64,000 bases of DNA, taken from Prunella strophiata. Lineage: Eukaryota; Chordata; Aves; Passeriformes; Prunellidae. The notes under the pieces are model-generated. The model ran no database searches. It saw only the letters and a list, made by a program, of their open reading frames with translations, and was not told the origin of the DNA. Position numbers and translations under genes: made by a program. The stretch is taken from NCBI GenBank assembly GCA_036583965.1, contig JAZBQD010000017.1, positions 23,160,385-23,224,384 on the forward strand. Direction: 5' to 3'. Positions within the stretch are counted from its first letter, which is position 1. Each line of letters opens with the position of its first letter. Of this stretch, positions 38,294-51,055 are shown piece after piece.

Positions 38294-39041
38294 CAAGCAC
38301 AATGACCACAGTCTTCAGGAGGCTCATCATGGTGTCCCGATTCCTGCGGGGTCCAGAACTGTGTCTGGACATTCTCATAGTCCTTTGGCGAACGTACCCA
38401 AAGATGTGAGCATATAGGACCACCATGACCACAAAAGTGACCAGGTTGAAAATAGCCCAGAAGACCAGGTAGGAGTCACTATAGAGCGGTGCCATGTTGG
38501 AGCAGTGGGTGATATCACAAATACAGTTCCATCCGACACTCGGTATGGCCCCCATGACGATGGCCATAGTCCAGATAACCACAATGACAACGACCACTCG
38601 GCGGTTGCTCATCCGAGTGTGCAGCTGCATTCGGAAAACCGTAATGTGCCGCTCTATGGCAATGGCCAACAAATTGGCTACAGAGGCTGTCAGACTGGTA
38701 TCAATGAGACCCTGACGGAGAAGCCAAGTGCTTACAGTCAGTCTTCTAGTGTTGGGTCCTGTGTTGAACATTAAGTAAAAGTAGGCCAGCCCTGCAAAAA
38801 AGTCCGCAGCAGCTAAGTTGGCCATTAAGTAATAAATAGGGAAGTGGAATCGGCGATTGACATAAATAGCCACCATAACCAAGAGGTTGGCCAGCATTAT
38901 GAAGATGCAGACGGTAATCCCCAGTCCCATTACAAGCTTGCTGACAGTGTTCCATTCAGTGGCTAGATATTTTCCACTTCGGTTATAAAAGAAGGCAATG
39001 GTTTCATTGTAGTAGCACTGTGGTTCACTCATGGCTGTGGA
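38294..39041 (-). CDS. LPAR1: LPAR1 main coding exon (N-terminus to start of TM6)
   Basis: Codes for most of lysophosphatidic acid receptor 1, a plasma-membrane class A GPCR that binds LPA and signals through Gi/o, Gq and G12/13. Numbering from the Met at 39032-39030: N-glycosylation sequons at N9 and N17; TM1 about 33-58 (GN-type Asn N49); TM2 with D77; TM3 with R106, Q107 and D111, equivalent to human R124, Q125 and D129 that contact the LPA headgroup; ERH at 127-129 in place of DRY, typical of LPA receptors; TM4 and TM5 follow, then a basic third loop. The acceptor AG is at 39043-39042, behind a pyrimidine tract of about 35 nt. The donor is CTTG|GTAAGT with GT at 38293-38292. Translation through the acceptor adds Ser-Thr-Ala in frame before the Met, so the usual start is probably in an upstream exon; starting at this Met gives a form like the known mouse variant (mrec1.3) lacking 18 N-terminal residues. 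The open frame running on to 38136 is intron read-through. Confidence 0.97.
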
Positions 39042-42000
39042 CTGAAAGAAGAGAGAAAAAAAAAAGAGAGAGAAAAAAAACCCAGAATGACATCAGAACT
39101 GAAAACATACGATTGCCTTCATGGCTAAGACATACACAAAGAACGGGGAGGGGGACAGGAAAGGAACATGCTTCAGAACAAACTTATTGTTTCAGACCAA
39201 ATGGCATTCCACAACTCACAAACAATTGCTCTGAGGAATCTAGTAACAGCAACCAGATTAGAAACAACCAGAAACAGTTCCATCTGCTCTGGGAGCCAGC
39301 ATGATTTCTGATGTAGTTGTAAATTGCACAGAAAACAAGTTTCTGGCCAAGCAGATCTGCTGAGAGAGTCAGTTAAAGTCATGCAATTCATAATTAGGAA
39401 AAATCCACTCTGCTAGACACATTATTTATGTTATCAGTGCACAGAACTGTTGTTTGACTGTAGCAGAAGGATAGTTCCTCAAAGAGGAGGAAGTGTGCAG
39501 TACATTTCCAAGCAGGTTTTAACTCATTCCATTTCAATCATGGGTATTCCTTCTTGTCCTCTCTTAAAACATGGGAAGAACACCCTAACTAAAGATTGTC
39601 AGTATGTTCTGAGACCATGAATTACAAGGGATAATGTATGTCCATAAAAAGAGCTTTTATGGACAATAAAGGAAGCATGACATAGCATTTCTATGAGCAA
39701 CAGCCACATTTATAGAAATGGTTTGAAATACACAATGCTTTTAAATATAACTCACCAGACCTGACTTATTCCAATTTGAAATAGGAGTGAGCCAAGAAAT
39801 AAGAAAAGTAATATTTGGCTTAACTAGTGTTAAAAGCATCCAACATTATTTCCTGCATTAACTATTGTCATGGCTATGTCAGAGAATACATGATTAATTT
39901 GTTTTTTTTGCAGAGTACCCTGCTGAGAACAGCTAGGGGGGCAACAAACCAGCCCATATTCCACTAGAATGTGGAAGTTTTGGATAAAACTGTTGGCTTA
40001 TAAGAAAATGCCTAATGAGTTTCCTTTTTCAGTTCCATTCAATTACTCAAGGTACGACTCCCAAAAGGTGAACCTTAAGAAAAGAAACCCCTCTGAATAA
40101 CATCCTGGTTCCTTGTTTAACATGGGTAAACAACAAAGATGTAAAAATAATAATTAAAAAAAAATCAAACCAAGAAAGACATGTCAAAAAGGTCTCTTTC
40201 TAGAAGATCTGCCTTTGCCTCTCTGCTTTTATTGCTCTGGAACTCTATCAACTAAACTTGAATTTTTACAAAAACAGGACCAGTTTTAGCAATGCAGGTA
40301 AGAAGCCCAGTCAAGGAACAGATCAACAACACTAAAAGATGGTAATTTCTTCCTATTAAAACATACAAAGTTAACCATAGGTTTTGGACAGCTCCAGTTA
40401 CTCTGCAGGAAGTGCTACAGCTAACCTAACCTTTTTGTTGAAAACAAAAATGTACAGAATTGGGAAACAGAATTCGTAACTTGACTCAAGTGAAAACAGT
40501 ATCTGATAAAGATCTCCTTAGAATTACCCAAAGCTGTTTCTGTTTCTTTTCATTTCTACATTTGTCAATGCAATTAAGCCAATTCCAATAAAGCAATATA
40601 CAAAACTTTCCACCTACATCCCAAATGGACTACATGACGTTTACATTTATGTTAAAGAAAAAGGTCTTTTAAGAAAGATTTTACCTCCAGCCTAAACATT
40701 GACCAGAAACATTTGCAGTCCCCGGATAATAAAAAGTTAAAGTAAATAGTATTTCTCAGCACAGTGAGTATAATACTTTTATTGCTCCTCTAGGATACAT
40801 CAGCCTTTGGGTTTGAAGCCTTTCAGCCTTAATTATTTAAGAAATTTTGAAAGTTCTCATATAGGATCTGTTGCATATAAAAAAAAAAATATTTATAAGG
40901 GACGTTTAACAAAAGGAGACCTAGCTACAAGACATCTGGCTTTAATTCTTTGGTTAAAGACCTTGTAGTAATAACAGGTCAAGTATAAGAACCCTTGAGG
41001 GAGAGAGGAAGTAATATGAATGAATTAGTGGCCCTTATAAAAGCTTGCCAACATCTGCATTAATTGTGTAATGCACAGGATTTTTAGACTCTGAAGGAAT
41101 ATCTGGATGCAGGATCTAGTGGATATTTGTGATTCTGAAAAAATTCTCTTTGCCTGTGTGTTTGTCACTCTGTTTTTTTTCTTTCAGATGTCTGCTGCCC
41201 ACATGCAATGATTCCTGCTCCACTGTTGCTCCTATGGAAAGAGGCCTGATACACCTGGAAAAACATATATTTTTAATTCTGAAATTTAAAATGTGGCCAG
41301 TATTATGCTTTTACTTTCTTTTTCCTTCTTTTTTTCTTTATATTTTTGTTTTGCACATGGGCTCAAAATGTGAATTATTCCCTGATTGTGCAACATTCTC
41401 CCCTACCTTTTTGTTTGAAATCTGAAACAAAATATGACAAAAAATATGACTTAATCACGAAATGTCAAGCCAATGTGGAATGGACGTACACACATAAGGG
41501 TATGTAAAATGCTACAGAGCCAGACTTGTTCAATTTAAAAGTGTGACGCTACTTGAGCAATCTCAGAGAAGTTAGCATGAGGCTCACTTGCTGCTTCTCT
41601 CATTTTGAAGACAGAAAAACAAAATGCTGTGTTCATATAAGGGATTTTGGAGAAGTTTTATTTTTAAGGCATTCTAATCTAAAACCTGGGACTTCCTGTA
41701 AAAGTAATCTTTTCACATCCTGCGCACACCCCCTTTCCCCTGCAAGGGAAAAAGAGAAGAAGATGAGACAGTTTGCTGGCACAAGTTCCAACAGGGGACT
41801 TCCAGATGATCAGCTTTCTCGGATGCCACTGTATATCTTAAAGGAAGGTTTTGACCTCCCAGGTCACAAACATAAAAATCCCAAGGCATCACATTTAGCT
41901 GTGATGCTGACTGGAAAGGCTGAAGCAGGAGAGAAATGCACTGTATCTCTCAGTACTCAAAGTGTTAACATACCACAAAGGCATATGCAAGCAGGCAGAC

Positions 42001-43185
42001 CCCATCCCCTCTCCTGCCCCTGCAGGAAAAGGGGCAGGAAAGTTTATATTTTAATTTCCTGAAGTTTCACTCAGTGTGTTTCACTGCCTGTGTAAGCCAG
42101 ATGTGTGGTGCCCGGAGATTTACCTCATCCATTCAGTATATCTCAACAGAAGTTTAAAACAAACTGAGCTGCAAATTGCCCATGTTAACTAAACCTCTAG
42201 TACGCATCTGTGTGGAAGAAGTAAACATTGAGTTATAAACCAACACGACAGATAAAGAAAAATGGAGTAAAAGCAGGCTAAAAGCCAAGTCTCCTCTCGC
42301 AGTTTGAAGATGACCCAAGACACATTTGTCCCAAATCAAAGAAGAAGAAACTCATAAGTACATGGAATCCAATCTCTTAATATCATGAGACATAGTGATA
42401 ACCACAGCACAGTGCACACAGATCAGGAAATTTGGCATCAGGACTTAATAAAAAAAACCTCACTCTTCTTCGGCAATTAATCACCCAATTCACCTTGGCA
42501 CTGGCCTTTACAGGCACTATTTGCCTGGTTGTCTCCTCTCCTCTGGTTATATGGGATCACACCACAGGGGTGCCAGTGGGAACACCGGGAAGGAGAGCCC
42601 ATGTAAGCTTTCTCATGTTTTGTACCTGATTCATCTTGCTTCTGCGCCACCTCTGCATCACACCCTGAAGAACAGGGTGAGGATTTGGATCCACAGCAGC
42701 TTGACCAATGGATGTCCTTGGGAGAGCAGCCCATTACTACCTGCCCCTCCTGGGGCAGAGACAGCAGTGGAGAATACAGTCTGCTTAAAGCAGAAGCTGA
42801 GAGGGGATCTCTGGATCCTGCCAGCTCCGTGGTGAGCGACAGCTCACCCGCTGAGGGCTGCTCACCTGGTAAGGACTGTGTATGGAGAGATGCTTGGGGT
42901 GGAAAACAAACATCAAAAAGTTTCCAAATACCATTGACTGATCCTGCCTAAACAAAGCATTAATTAGCACAAGGTGCCTGAGGGGAAGATGATCAATTTA
43001 CAAACCCCTCTGCAATCTCAGAGTTTGGAGAGTTCCTTGATCCATGAAACAAAAAAAGGCAGGTCACTGTCTCCCCACCCCCAGTACCCATGGGAACACC
43101 TACTCCTTGTCGAGAAAAGCAGAGCGGAACATTCTTTGAATACTAAGGTCTGACTTTTACAACACTTTTCAAACTTGTAATCCAC

Positions 43186-43214
<29 letters not shown>
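43186..43214. repeat. (A)29 mononucleotide run
   Basis: Uninterrupted A run in the upstream LPAR1 intronic region, without retrocopy hallmarks. Confidence 0.9.
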
Positions 43215-43217
<3 letters not shown>

Positions 43218-46200
43218 ATATCCAGGAAATCTCTTAAAAATATCTTAACCCTAAACTCTCCAAACACACTCTGCTCCTCTCTCTTTTGTCTTTTGTTGAA
43301 GTAACCTCCACATGCCACTGTTTTCTTACCCAGAACACAGAGGAGATGAAAAGCAATTAATTTTTCTAATATTGTTAGACTGTTAGTATAGACTAATATT
43401 GGTAAACTAAAACTACAAAACTCTCTTATATCTTTACATTAAGAGCAGCAGTGAATGGAAACCAGTACCACTGCTTTCAGCTTACGTAAATATCTTAACT
43501 TTACAACATACCGGAAGGGGTCAAGCTGAAAAACTTCACGGAACTACCAACTTCAAAATCCCCAAAGAAGAATATAAATTAAGAATATCTTTAGAATAAG
43601 GATAAGCAAGTAAGTATAGGCATAATTGAAGCAATATGTAAATACTTCGTCAACCCACAACTGCTAAACATGGGGTTTACAAAAGTAAAGTCGTAACAGA
43701 TGAGGAAAAAAGATCCAATTTGCAAAAACAGTTGTCCATTACCTAATGAAAAACATAGACTACTTTTCAAACTGCAGAACATGAAAGAAAAGCTTTAAAA
43801 TAAAGCAGAAAAGATGTGTTTCTTTCAAAGATAAAAGCAGAAGTGAAAAAAAAAATCATGAAGTCTCAAGACAAGGGTCCCGATTCATTATAGCCTTATG
43901 CACAGACATATTTTTCATCTGCACAATGGAAGTAGGAAACTCTATCACCAACATAGAATGGCTCCTCCTCTTCAGAACTGCATCTCCCAATGTAACCATT
44001 CAACAGACTTAAATATAAATCTGTATAATAAGATGGGGTGGTTCTGTCACAGCAAGTTACTTCATTTCACTAGGTTTATTTTGACCTTCACAAAGGTGAC
44101 AAGACAGGAGGAAATTAATCTCTCTGCAAGGGGATCCCTTTAATGCTATTAAAACATCCTAAAGCATAAAGTTACTTAAGGATCATATGGCAACAGCTAG
44201 TGAATCCAATAATTTTTAGGGTACTTTTGTAGCAGACTTTATTACTACAGAGTCCCAGAGCTGACAAGTCTCCCAACTACTAGAAACTGAACTGAGAATT
44301 TCTCTGTATCCTACAGTTTATACCTGAAAATGCAGCTCAACATTCTTGGGATGCAGTGTATTAAACAGACCAAGCCACCAGCAACAGTGAAAAAACAGGC
44401 AGTTTTACTCTTGGAAGGTGTAATTCACAAGTGACACAGATTCTATTGATTAACTATGATTATGACCTACACAGATGGGCTATAAAACCAGAGAGGTTGT
44501 TGACCTTCAAAAATTCTGCAAGTAAACTGAGATTTAAGAAATTAAAAGCTAGAATTAATTAAAAGAAGAATTGAAAAAGAAAAGACAGAGTGACCTCATC
44601 TATCCACAACTGAGCCAGCAATTCAACACTGTTGTATTGTTGCTCCTTTTCCACAGATCCAGCATTTTCAGATGAGCTGTGTTCCTCTCAAGTACTACAT
44701 AAATGTTCACAGGGAAGTTTTCCAGTAGAGGAGGAAATTAAGACTGAACCAGGACACAGTTCTACATCATCACACCCTCACTTACATTCCTAGAACGGCT
44801 TATATATGTTGATTATTATAAGGATTTATTTTTTCTCTGCCACCCCTGATCTGTATGCCCAGCTCAAAGGGAGATCCCCACTGCAATGTGGAGATATTGC
44901 AAGAAAAAAAACCGCAATTGGCTGTGGTGCAGGTAGAGCATATTGAGCCCAGATTGGGTACTTAAGCCCAAGTGTTCCACAGTACAGAAAGGGCTTCTTC
45001 AAAGCTCTTAAAACTTCTTTTCCTTTGGGGCAGCTTTCATGACAAGCTGAGCTTCACAAAAACTAGCCAAACATGGGTACAGGCCCAACACTTCGTGGCT
45101 TTGTGGGAGACACAGGAAGACAATTATATTCCATCATCTCATTTGGTGACTGAAATATTCCACCTCTTAGGTCTTCAGAAAATGTCTTTGCCATGATGCT
45201 GATTGGGCTGCTCCACTTTCTTGTCCAGTTCACCCCCAGCTGCCCAGCTGCAAACGGCTGTGAGTCCCTGAATGCTGCTGTGAGGATGAGTGCAGTACAG
45301 GACAGACCTTTATTGAGGACCCCCACCTTGGGAGGGTTTTTCTGGGGAGTGGTGCAGCACACAGAGTGCACTTGGAAAGCCAGAGTGGAAAAAAAATGTG
45401 CACCTATAACATCCCAAATGAGTTTTTATGCATAAATCATTTCATGATTTACAACGTGCATCCTTTAAGCCTAGTTAGTAAGTAACTAAGCTGGGAGTTA
45501 ATGACTAGCTACAGCAGCTCAAAGATAGCAATTTTATACTGAAAAAATGCGGTGGGCTACACTGGGGCTGCTTCCACCTCCAGGGCACACCTCCCATCGT
45601 GCCTCACCAAGCAAACCAGCAAAGTGAGCCCTTGGGAGAGTTTAGCCTACAAGCAAAATGCACAGCAAATTTCATTTTGGGACTGGAAATAGAGATTTAC
45701 AGATGGAAATAAGAAGAAGATTATTCTGTGTTTACAATATGGTAAAGTACAGCAAGTACATTTATTTCATTAAAAATATGTTAAATAATTTGGGTTACTT
45801 TTGCTTTGATATATTGAGATATTTGTGAAATATATAAACAGAATATAGAAAAATCTTTGTCTCAGAGCTTTAGAAACAATGGGTCTCTATAACTAACATG
45901 TTCACACTTTACTGAGCAGTTGCCTTTATGGCAGTATTGGTCTACTTTAAACAAAATGGAGATGCATTTTGAACCTCCAGTAATCTCATCTAGTAAAATA
46001 ATTTTTTTAAAAAGTATGCTGGTATTTTAGTTTCCCCTACGAACTCTGTAACTATATGGTTATACTTCTAATCACAAATTGTTTTTTCCAGTCTTACCAT
46101 TTCCTTTTGTTCTCCTATTTGTTGTATTTACCACCTCAAAAGGCCTGTTTTGGTAACAAGGCTAATTTGTTTATTCAGCTCAAGGGGGACAAAAAAATCC

Positions 46201-47911
46201 ACACACTTGCTGACTGCAGAAACTTGGGCACCAAATCCAAAATGCAAATTGTGTTGCACTTCATTGGGGAAAGGGGTGACAGCAGCTGTGCCAGCTCACA
46301 GCAGCCTGTTCTCAAGCATATTATGAGAAGGATAACCATTCTGTGGCAATGATAGTTTAAATCTCTTCTGCTCCAATTCAAACAAAATGAGGAGAAAATA
46401 GAGATGTATTCAATGGCACAGAGTAGGAGAAGTGGTTTTTGGCTCTGGCCATGAAAAGCCATTCTAATGGAAACTGCTCTGGATTTCTCTTTGGAACAGC
46501 TGCAAGGCAGTTATTTAAATGTACTCATTTGCTTCTAGTATTTGGCTGGTAGGATCCACTGCTGGCAAAAGCAAAGAGAGAATGATGAATTTTTGTTGTT
46601 TTCTTGTTTTAAGCATTTCTGAGGCACTGTTGGAAGTCCCTGGTTCATTGAGTAACTGGAGCTCAAATCATTGCTTCTTCAAAGCTTTTAGTGCAGAATT
46701 CATCTCATGCCATTCACAAAGAGAGAAAACACGAATTACTTCAGAGAATACTTTCCTCAGTATGGGTCACCACTTGTGATGTTTCTTTTTTTTTGCAAAC
46801 GGCAAAGCCCTCTGGGATGCTAAATGCTTCTTACAGAATTATTTAACTTTGTTTAATGCATTATCAGACTAGTCAGTTTTCTATGAGATCATTTTACTTA
46901 TCCATATTTGAAGTATGAAGTCATAACATGTATACAAAATAGCTCCAAATAAAAAAATCATAAATTTTTTTACATTTTATTTCTCTCTCTTTAAGAACAG
47001 AACAGCCTATCTAATCAGAAGTCACTAGATTGTGATTTATTGTGATTATTTTGATATATTTTTTGCTTTACAATGAAAACTTGTGGCAAAAAGCTCAAAG
47101 CATATTTGGGAAATTTTTTGTTTCATTAATTTCTTTGACATTTTGTGAATGCTGTCCCCTAACTATTTTCTGTTTCAGATCACAGCTACGGACAGGTAAA
47201 CTACCTAGAAACTTTACTTATCCTTCACCTTTACACATGACCAGGATGCCCCTGCTCTTACCACTTCTTGTGTCTGGTAACAAGATACTGGGGGTGAAAA
47301 AGAAGAGGGGAGATTTGAATAAATTAGTGTGGTGGGAGGGTATGAAGAAACATGACTGAGGCAAATGCATTGCTTCAACAGAGGGCTGCAGAGCAGCACC
47401 AGGAGCAGGCCCTATGTGGACACATTAGCCGTAAGAATACTTAAGAGAGTATTAGCAATTTCACATTGGTTACCCAGAAATGAAATTTCTGAAATGAAAC
47501 TTTCAAAAACTTTTTGAAAATGTGGACCTTTTGTTACCTGACTCAGAGGACAAATCTTGGGAAAATGCCATTTGCCACCAAATTAACAGGAACTTCTCTT
47601 ATTGTGGTGCCACAATGAGCAGCTGTAAGATTGAAGTCCAAGCAGAAACCTATCAGAAGGAGCTCTGGCTTAAAAAGAAGGTCCTGCTGAGGTCTCTGAG
47701 ATTCTCTCCCAGGGGAAATAAGCTTGTTTGTCTGGTGAAGTTAAAGGACTGATGATAAGCAGAGGAGTATTTATTACTGCAATGTGTAAACATGTATGCA
47801 TATACATATATAGGTATGTAAAATAGGTAGTATTTACTTCTGAGTCTAAATTGACCAAATGTGAAGGAAGCCAACTATGCTTGCAATGCCAAAGGAAAGC
47901 TTAAAGATAAG

Positions 47912-47916
<5 letters not shown>

Positions 47917-47955
<39 letters not shown>
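47917..47955. repeat. (A)39 mononucleotide run
   Basis: Uninterrupted A run followed by A/G-rich sequence. No poly(A) signal or identifiable source gene precedes it. Confidence 0.9.
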
Positions 47956-47963
<8 letters not shown>

Positions 47964-48924
47964 TTAAAAGTAAAGTCGCAAAACTCTTCTGCAACTAAGA
48001 TGCCATCTAGCTCATGCAAAAGGCATGCAAGGTTATTTCCAAGTTTAAAAAAAATCCTTCCTTAAAACACTAGTCTCTAAATTACTTCTGCAGCACACCG
48101 TGGCACCTCCTCTATGTCCAAAAGCAAAATAATGTCCTCGGGGGGGAAAAAAAAAAAATTTAGTCAATGTTGTTTTCTAAATTGTATCCAAAAATTCATT
48201 CCAGACATGAATGGCAAAAGCTGCCAATGCAGTTCAAGTATGAAAAGTGCTTTACTTCAATATTTAATCTAGTAATTGTCTCTTTACATATGTATCTCAC
48301 TGTGTCTTTGTCTGGTAAAAAGGTCTTCCTTACTCTTAGAAACATATAGATGGCTCCCAGCAGATCATTTGGAGATGTTATTCTTTTATATATGATTAAA
48401 GACTTTTATTAACTGTCATATCCACAATGATTTACTGAAATCTGTGGGAATTCATGCAAGCATTTAAGTCTTCTTGTACAGATACCAATTTTGAGCCTAA
48501 TTTTACAACATGAGGATGAGAGAATGGTATTTTTCTACCACAACCTCCTACACTGAGATACCAGTCTTTCCTCTGCTTCTTGTTGTCATTTATTTTTGGC
48601 TCCCAAGTCAAATCTCATTGAAGCAGAGTTTCTAAAACTTGAGTGTGGAGGGAGACCTCTATATTACTAATCAATGACCAGAATCACCTATTTATTTCTG
48701 GTCTTTGGCCTAGTGATCTAAGTCCAGGCAGAATTTATTCAGTGAAAGCTCTCTGTAGGCCCAGGATATGTGCATTTATTCAACACAACAGAAAGGTGAC
48801 TATGCTGATCATAAGTCCCTTACAAGTGACAGCTTTTCTTCTGCTCATTCTCACACTACAGCTGCTCTTATTCTCCTTTTCAGAAGGAATTTGTCCTGAA
48901 CAACCATCCTTAGATGCACACAAA

Positions 48925-50385
48925 TATGAAACGTTGCAATCAAGCAAACTACACGAGTGAAATCTCCTTGGAATAGAGGGTGGTGGCTGGGTTTCCAATA
49001 TGGTGAGGGCTGGCAAATTGACTTCACTGGACCACTGCCACAAACGCACCAAAGCAAGAGCTACATACTCACCATGGTAGAGGCAACAACTGTCTGGCTG
49101 TAAGCACGCCCTGTAAACCATTGCCACTCCTTGGAATGCCATCTCAGGCCTTGAGAGACACATTTTGTAGCAACATGGTACACCAGAGGTAATCAAACCA
49201 GATCAATGGGACTCGTTTTCAAAACAACGTCAGGAAGTCTCAGGCAAAGAAACACAGCATTGAATGGATATATCACATCCTTATCATCCATGAGCCTCTG
49301 GGAAGATTCAGAGGTATAATGGACTGCTGAAGACCATGTTAAGAGCATTAGGTAATGGGGCATGGAAGCACTGGGATGCAAATTTAGCAGAAGCCATTTG
49401 GCTGGTAAACACTAGGGGATCTGCTGACTGCCCTCATCCTACCCAAACAAAATCCCTTCACACTGTGGGAGGAGATATGGTCCCTGCTATACACAGGGAA
49501 GTGGCTGTGGAAGTCAGTGTGGGCTTCTCCTCCCACTAAGACAAACCCATCTGTGGGATTGTCTTTGCCCAAGGACCTAGGTGTACTTGGTGGGTAATGT
49601 GCAAAGATGGGGAGACATGGTGTGTGCCTCACTGAAATTTAATCCTTGGGGAAAAATATTCTGTGGTGTAAGTTGTAAGTTGCAGGAAGTAAAGCAGCAG
49701 GAGTGACATGAACTGATGAAGAATGAATTTTGTGAGAAGCAAGGAAAATGTGCTGACAACCCAGGCCAGGCTGGTGTTGATGCCCAATGATCTAGTATAC
49801 CACTTCTCCTGTCCTGACCACTCATCCTGATGGAGTGGACATCTGGAGGGATGAAGGAAGCCCATGAAACAGGAAAATAATATCTATCTGTGAAAAAGCA
49901 GGGCACAGTAGTTAATGAAAATGTATGTTTGGTAGAGAGATGGTTTAAGAAAGTAGTTTAAGTTGTATGTGTGGGTAAGAAGGGGCTCCAGTCATGAGAA
50001 ATAAATAAAAAAGGAACAGTCAGAAGATACATTAATTATGTGGGATCTGAGTGTGACATAAATGGTATGGAATAAGGGGTGGAGATTATATTGGGTCTGG
50101 CTGAGCAGGAACTCATTTCCCCCTAACAGCTCCCACAGTGCTGCTGCAGTTTGCACTGATAATTGGAAAGGTGCTGATAACACATCAGTGTTTTGGCTAC
50201 TGCTGAGCAGCACTGGCACAGAATCAGCGCTGTCTCTGCAACATTCCTCCCTCCATCAAGGGGGCTGGGGGAGGGCAAGATCCTGGGAGGGGACACAACC
50301 AGCCCAGCTGACCCAAACTGACCAAAGCCATATCCCATGGCATATGATGTCAGCTCAGATACAAAAGCTACAAATAGTACTATAA
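48925..50385 (+). mobile_element. ERVL-like provirus remnant A (integrase + 3' LTR)
   Basis: A decayed endogenous retrovirus of the avian ERVL type, plus strand. Integrase similarity begins at the end of the zinc-binding region near 48925. The first catalytic Asp codon is at 49020-49022, followed by a recognisable core (TMVEATT near 49070). Frames shift repeatedly and stops interrupt it. The position of the catalytic Glu (about 49308) reads Lys-Ile-Gln-Arg, so Glu has become Gln. C-terminal integrase similarity (KHWDANLAEAIWLVNTRGS) runs near 49360-49420, and a Trp-Trp segment near 49590 ends the domain. No env follows, as usual for ERVL. A polypurine tract GGAATAAGGGGTGGAG (50069-50084) precedes the LTR. 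Truncated at its 5' end and not functional. Confidence 0.88.
50090..50385 (+). repeat. 3' LTR of remnant A
   Basis: Starts just after the polypurine tract and carries LTR text typical of passerine ERVL elements, including CTCCCACAGTGCTG, AGGTGCTGATAACACA and AGCAGCACTGGCACAG. The end is uncertain; after about 50385 the sequence no longer resembles the family. Confidence 0.75.
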
Positions 50386-51026
50386 TACAACAATGCCATG
50401 TGTCAAAGTATAACAACACTCTTAGTAAGTGATTAGTGTCTTTAATATAGTATTTCCAGAAAGTGAGAGAGGAGAAAAAGCTAGGATTCAACAAGGAAAT
50501 AAAAAAGAGGTTTAATCAGTTCACCTGCTAGAGTTTTGTCGTGGTGTACTCACCTCAATCACCTCAGGTTGGGACATCATGGACGATGGCACCAAATCAG
50601 TGGGGATATCCATGGTAGCTCAAAATGCCCCTGCTGCTGTCCTTGCACTGTTCCTCTGCACCAGCAAGCTCTTAGTAGGAACACTGAACGCCTTCCTCAG
50701 ACTCTAGTCATACTGATATTTACTCCTAACAAGAAAGGAAAAAAAACCTGTTGAGAATAACAAGAGAACTGGGTAGGCAGTCATCATTCAAGACGCTGGG
50801 TTGCTGCAAAAGCAGTCTGAATTTGTACAGCCCCACTTGCTGACATGACCACTCACAATAGATTTGCAGGACAAGTCTCAAAAGGTATACTGGAATTTGA
50901 TCCAGAATAGGAAAAAAATTCACTTGACAACACAAACTAAAATCAGCAAGGAGGCTAACATACAGACTGCTTATCTTTTGCAAGGTAATATGGTTACCTA
51001 CAGAACATTGGAACTGTGTTGAATTT

Positions 51027-51055
51027 CCCCCCCTCCCCCCCCCCCCCCCCCCCCC
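51027..51055. repeat. C-rich run, one T interruption
   Basis: C7-T-C21 on the plus strand, so the transcribed strand carries a 21-nt G run next to G7. Strong quadruplex/i-motif potential and prone to sequencing-length error. Confidence 0.9.

Noticed and set aside
41553..42062. Plus-strand open frame of 169 codons in the upstream intron
   Set aside because: No recognisable domain, signal or transmembrane pattern, no splice or promoter context. One frame of this length is plausible by chance in 64 kb.
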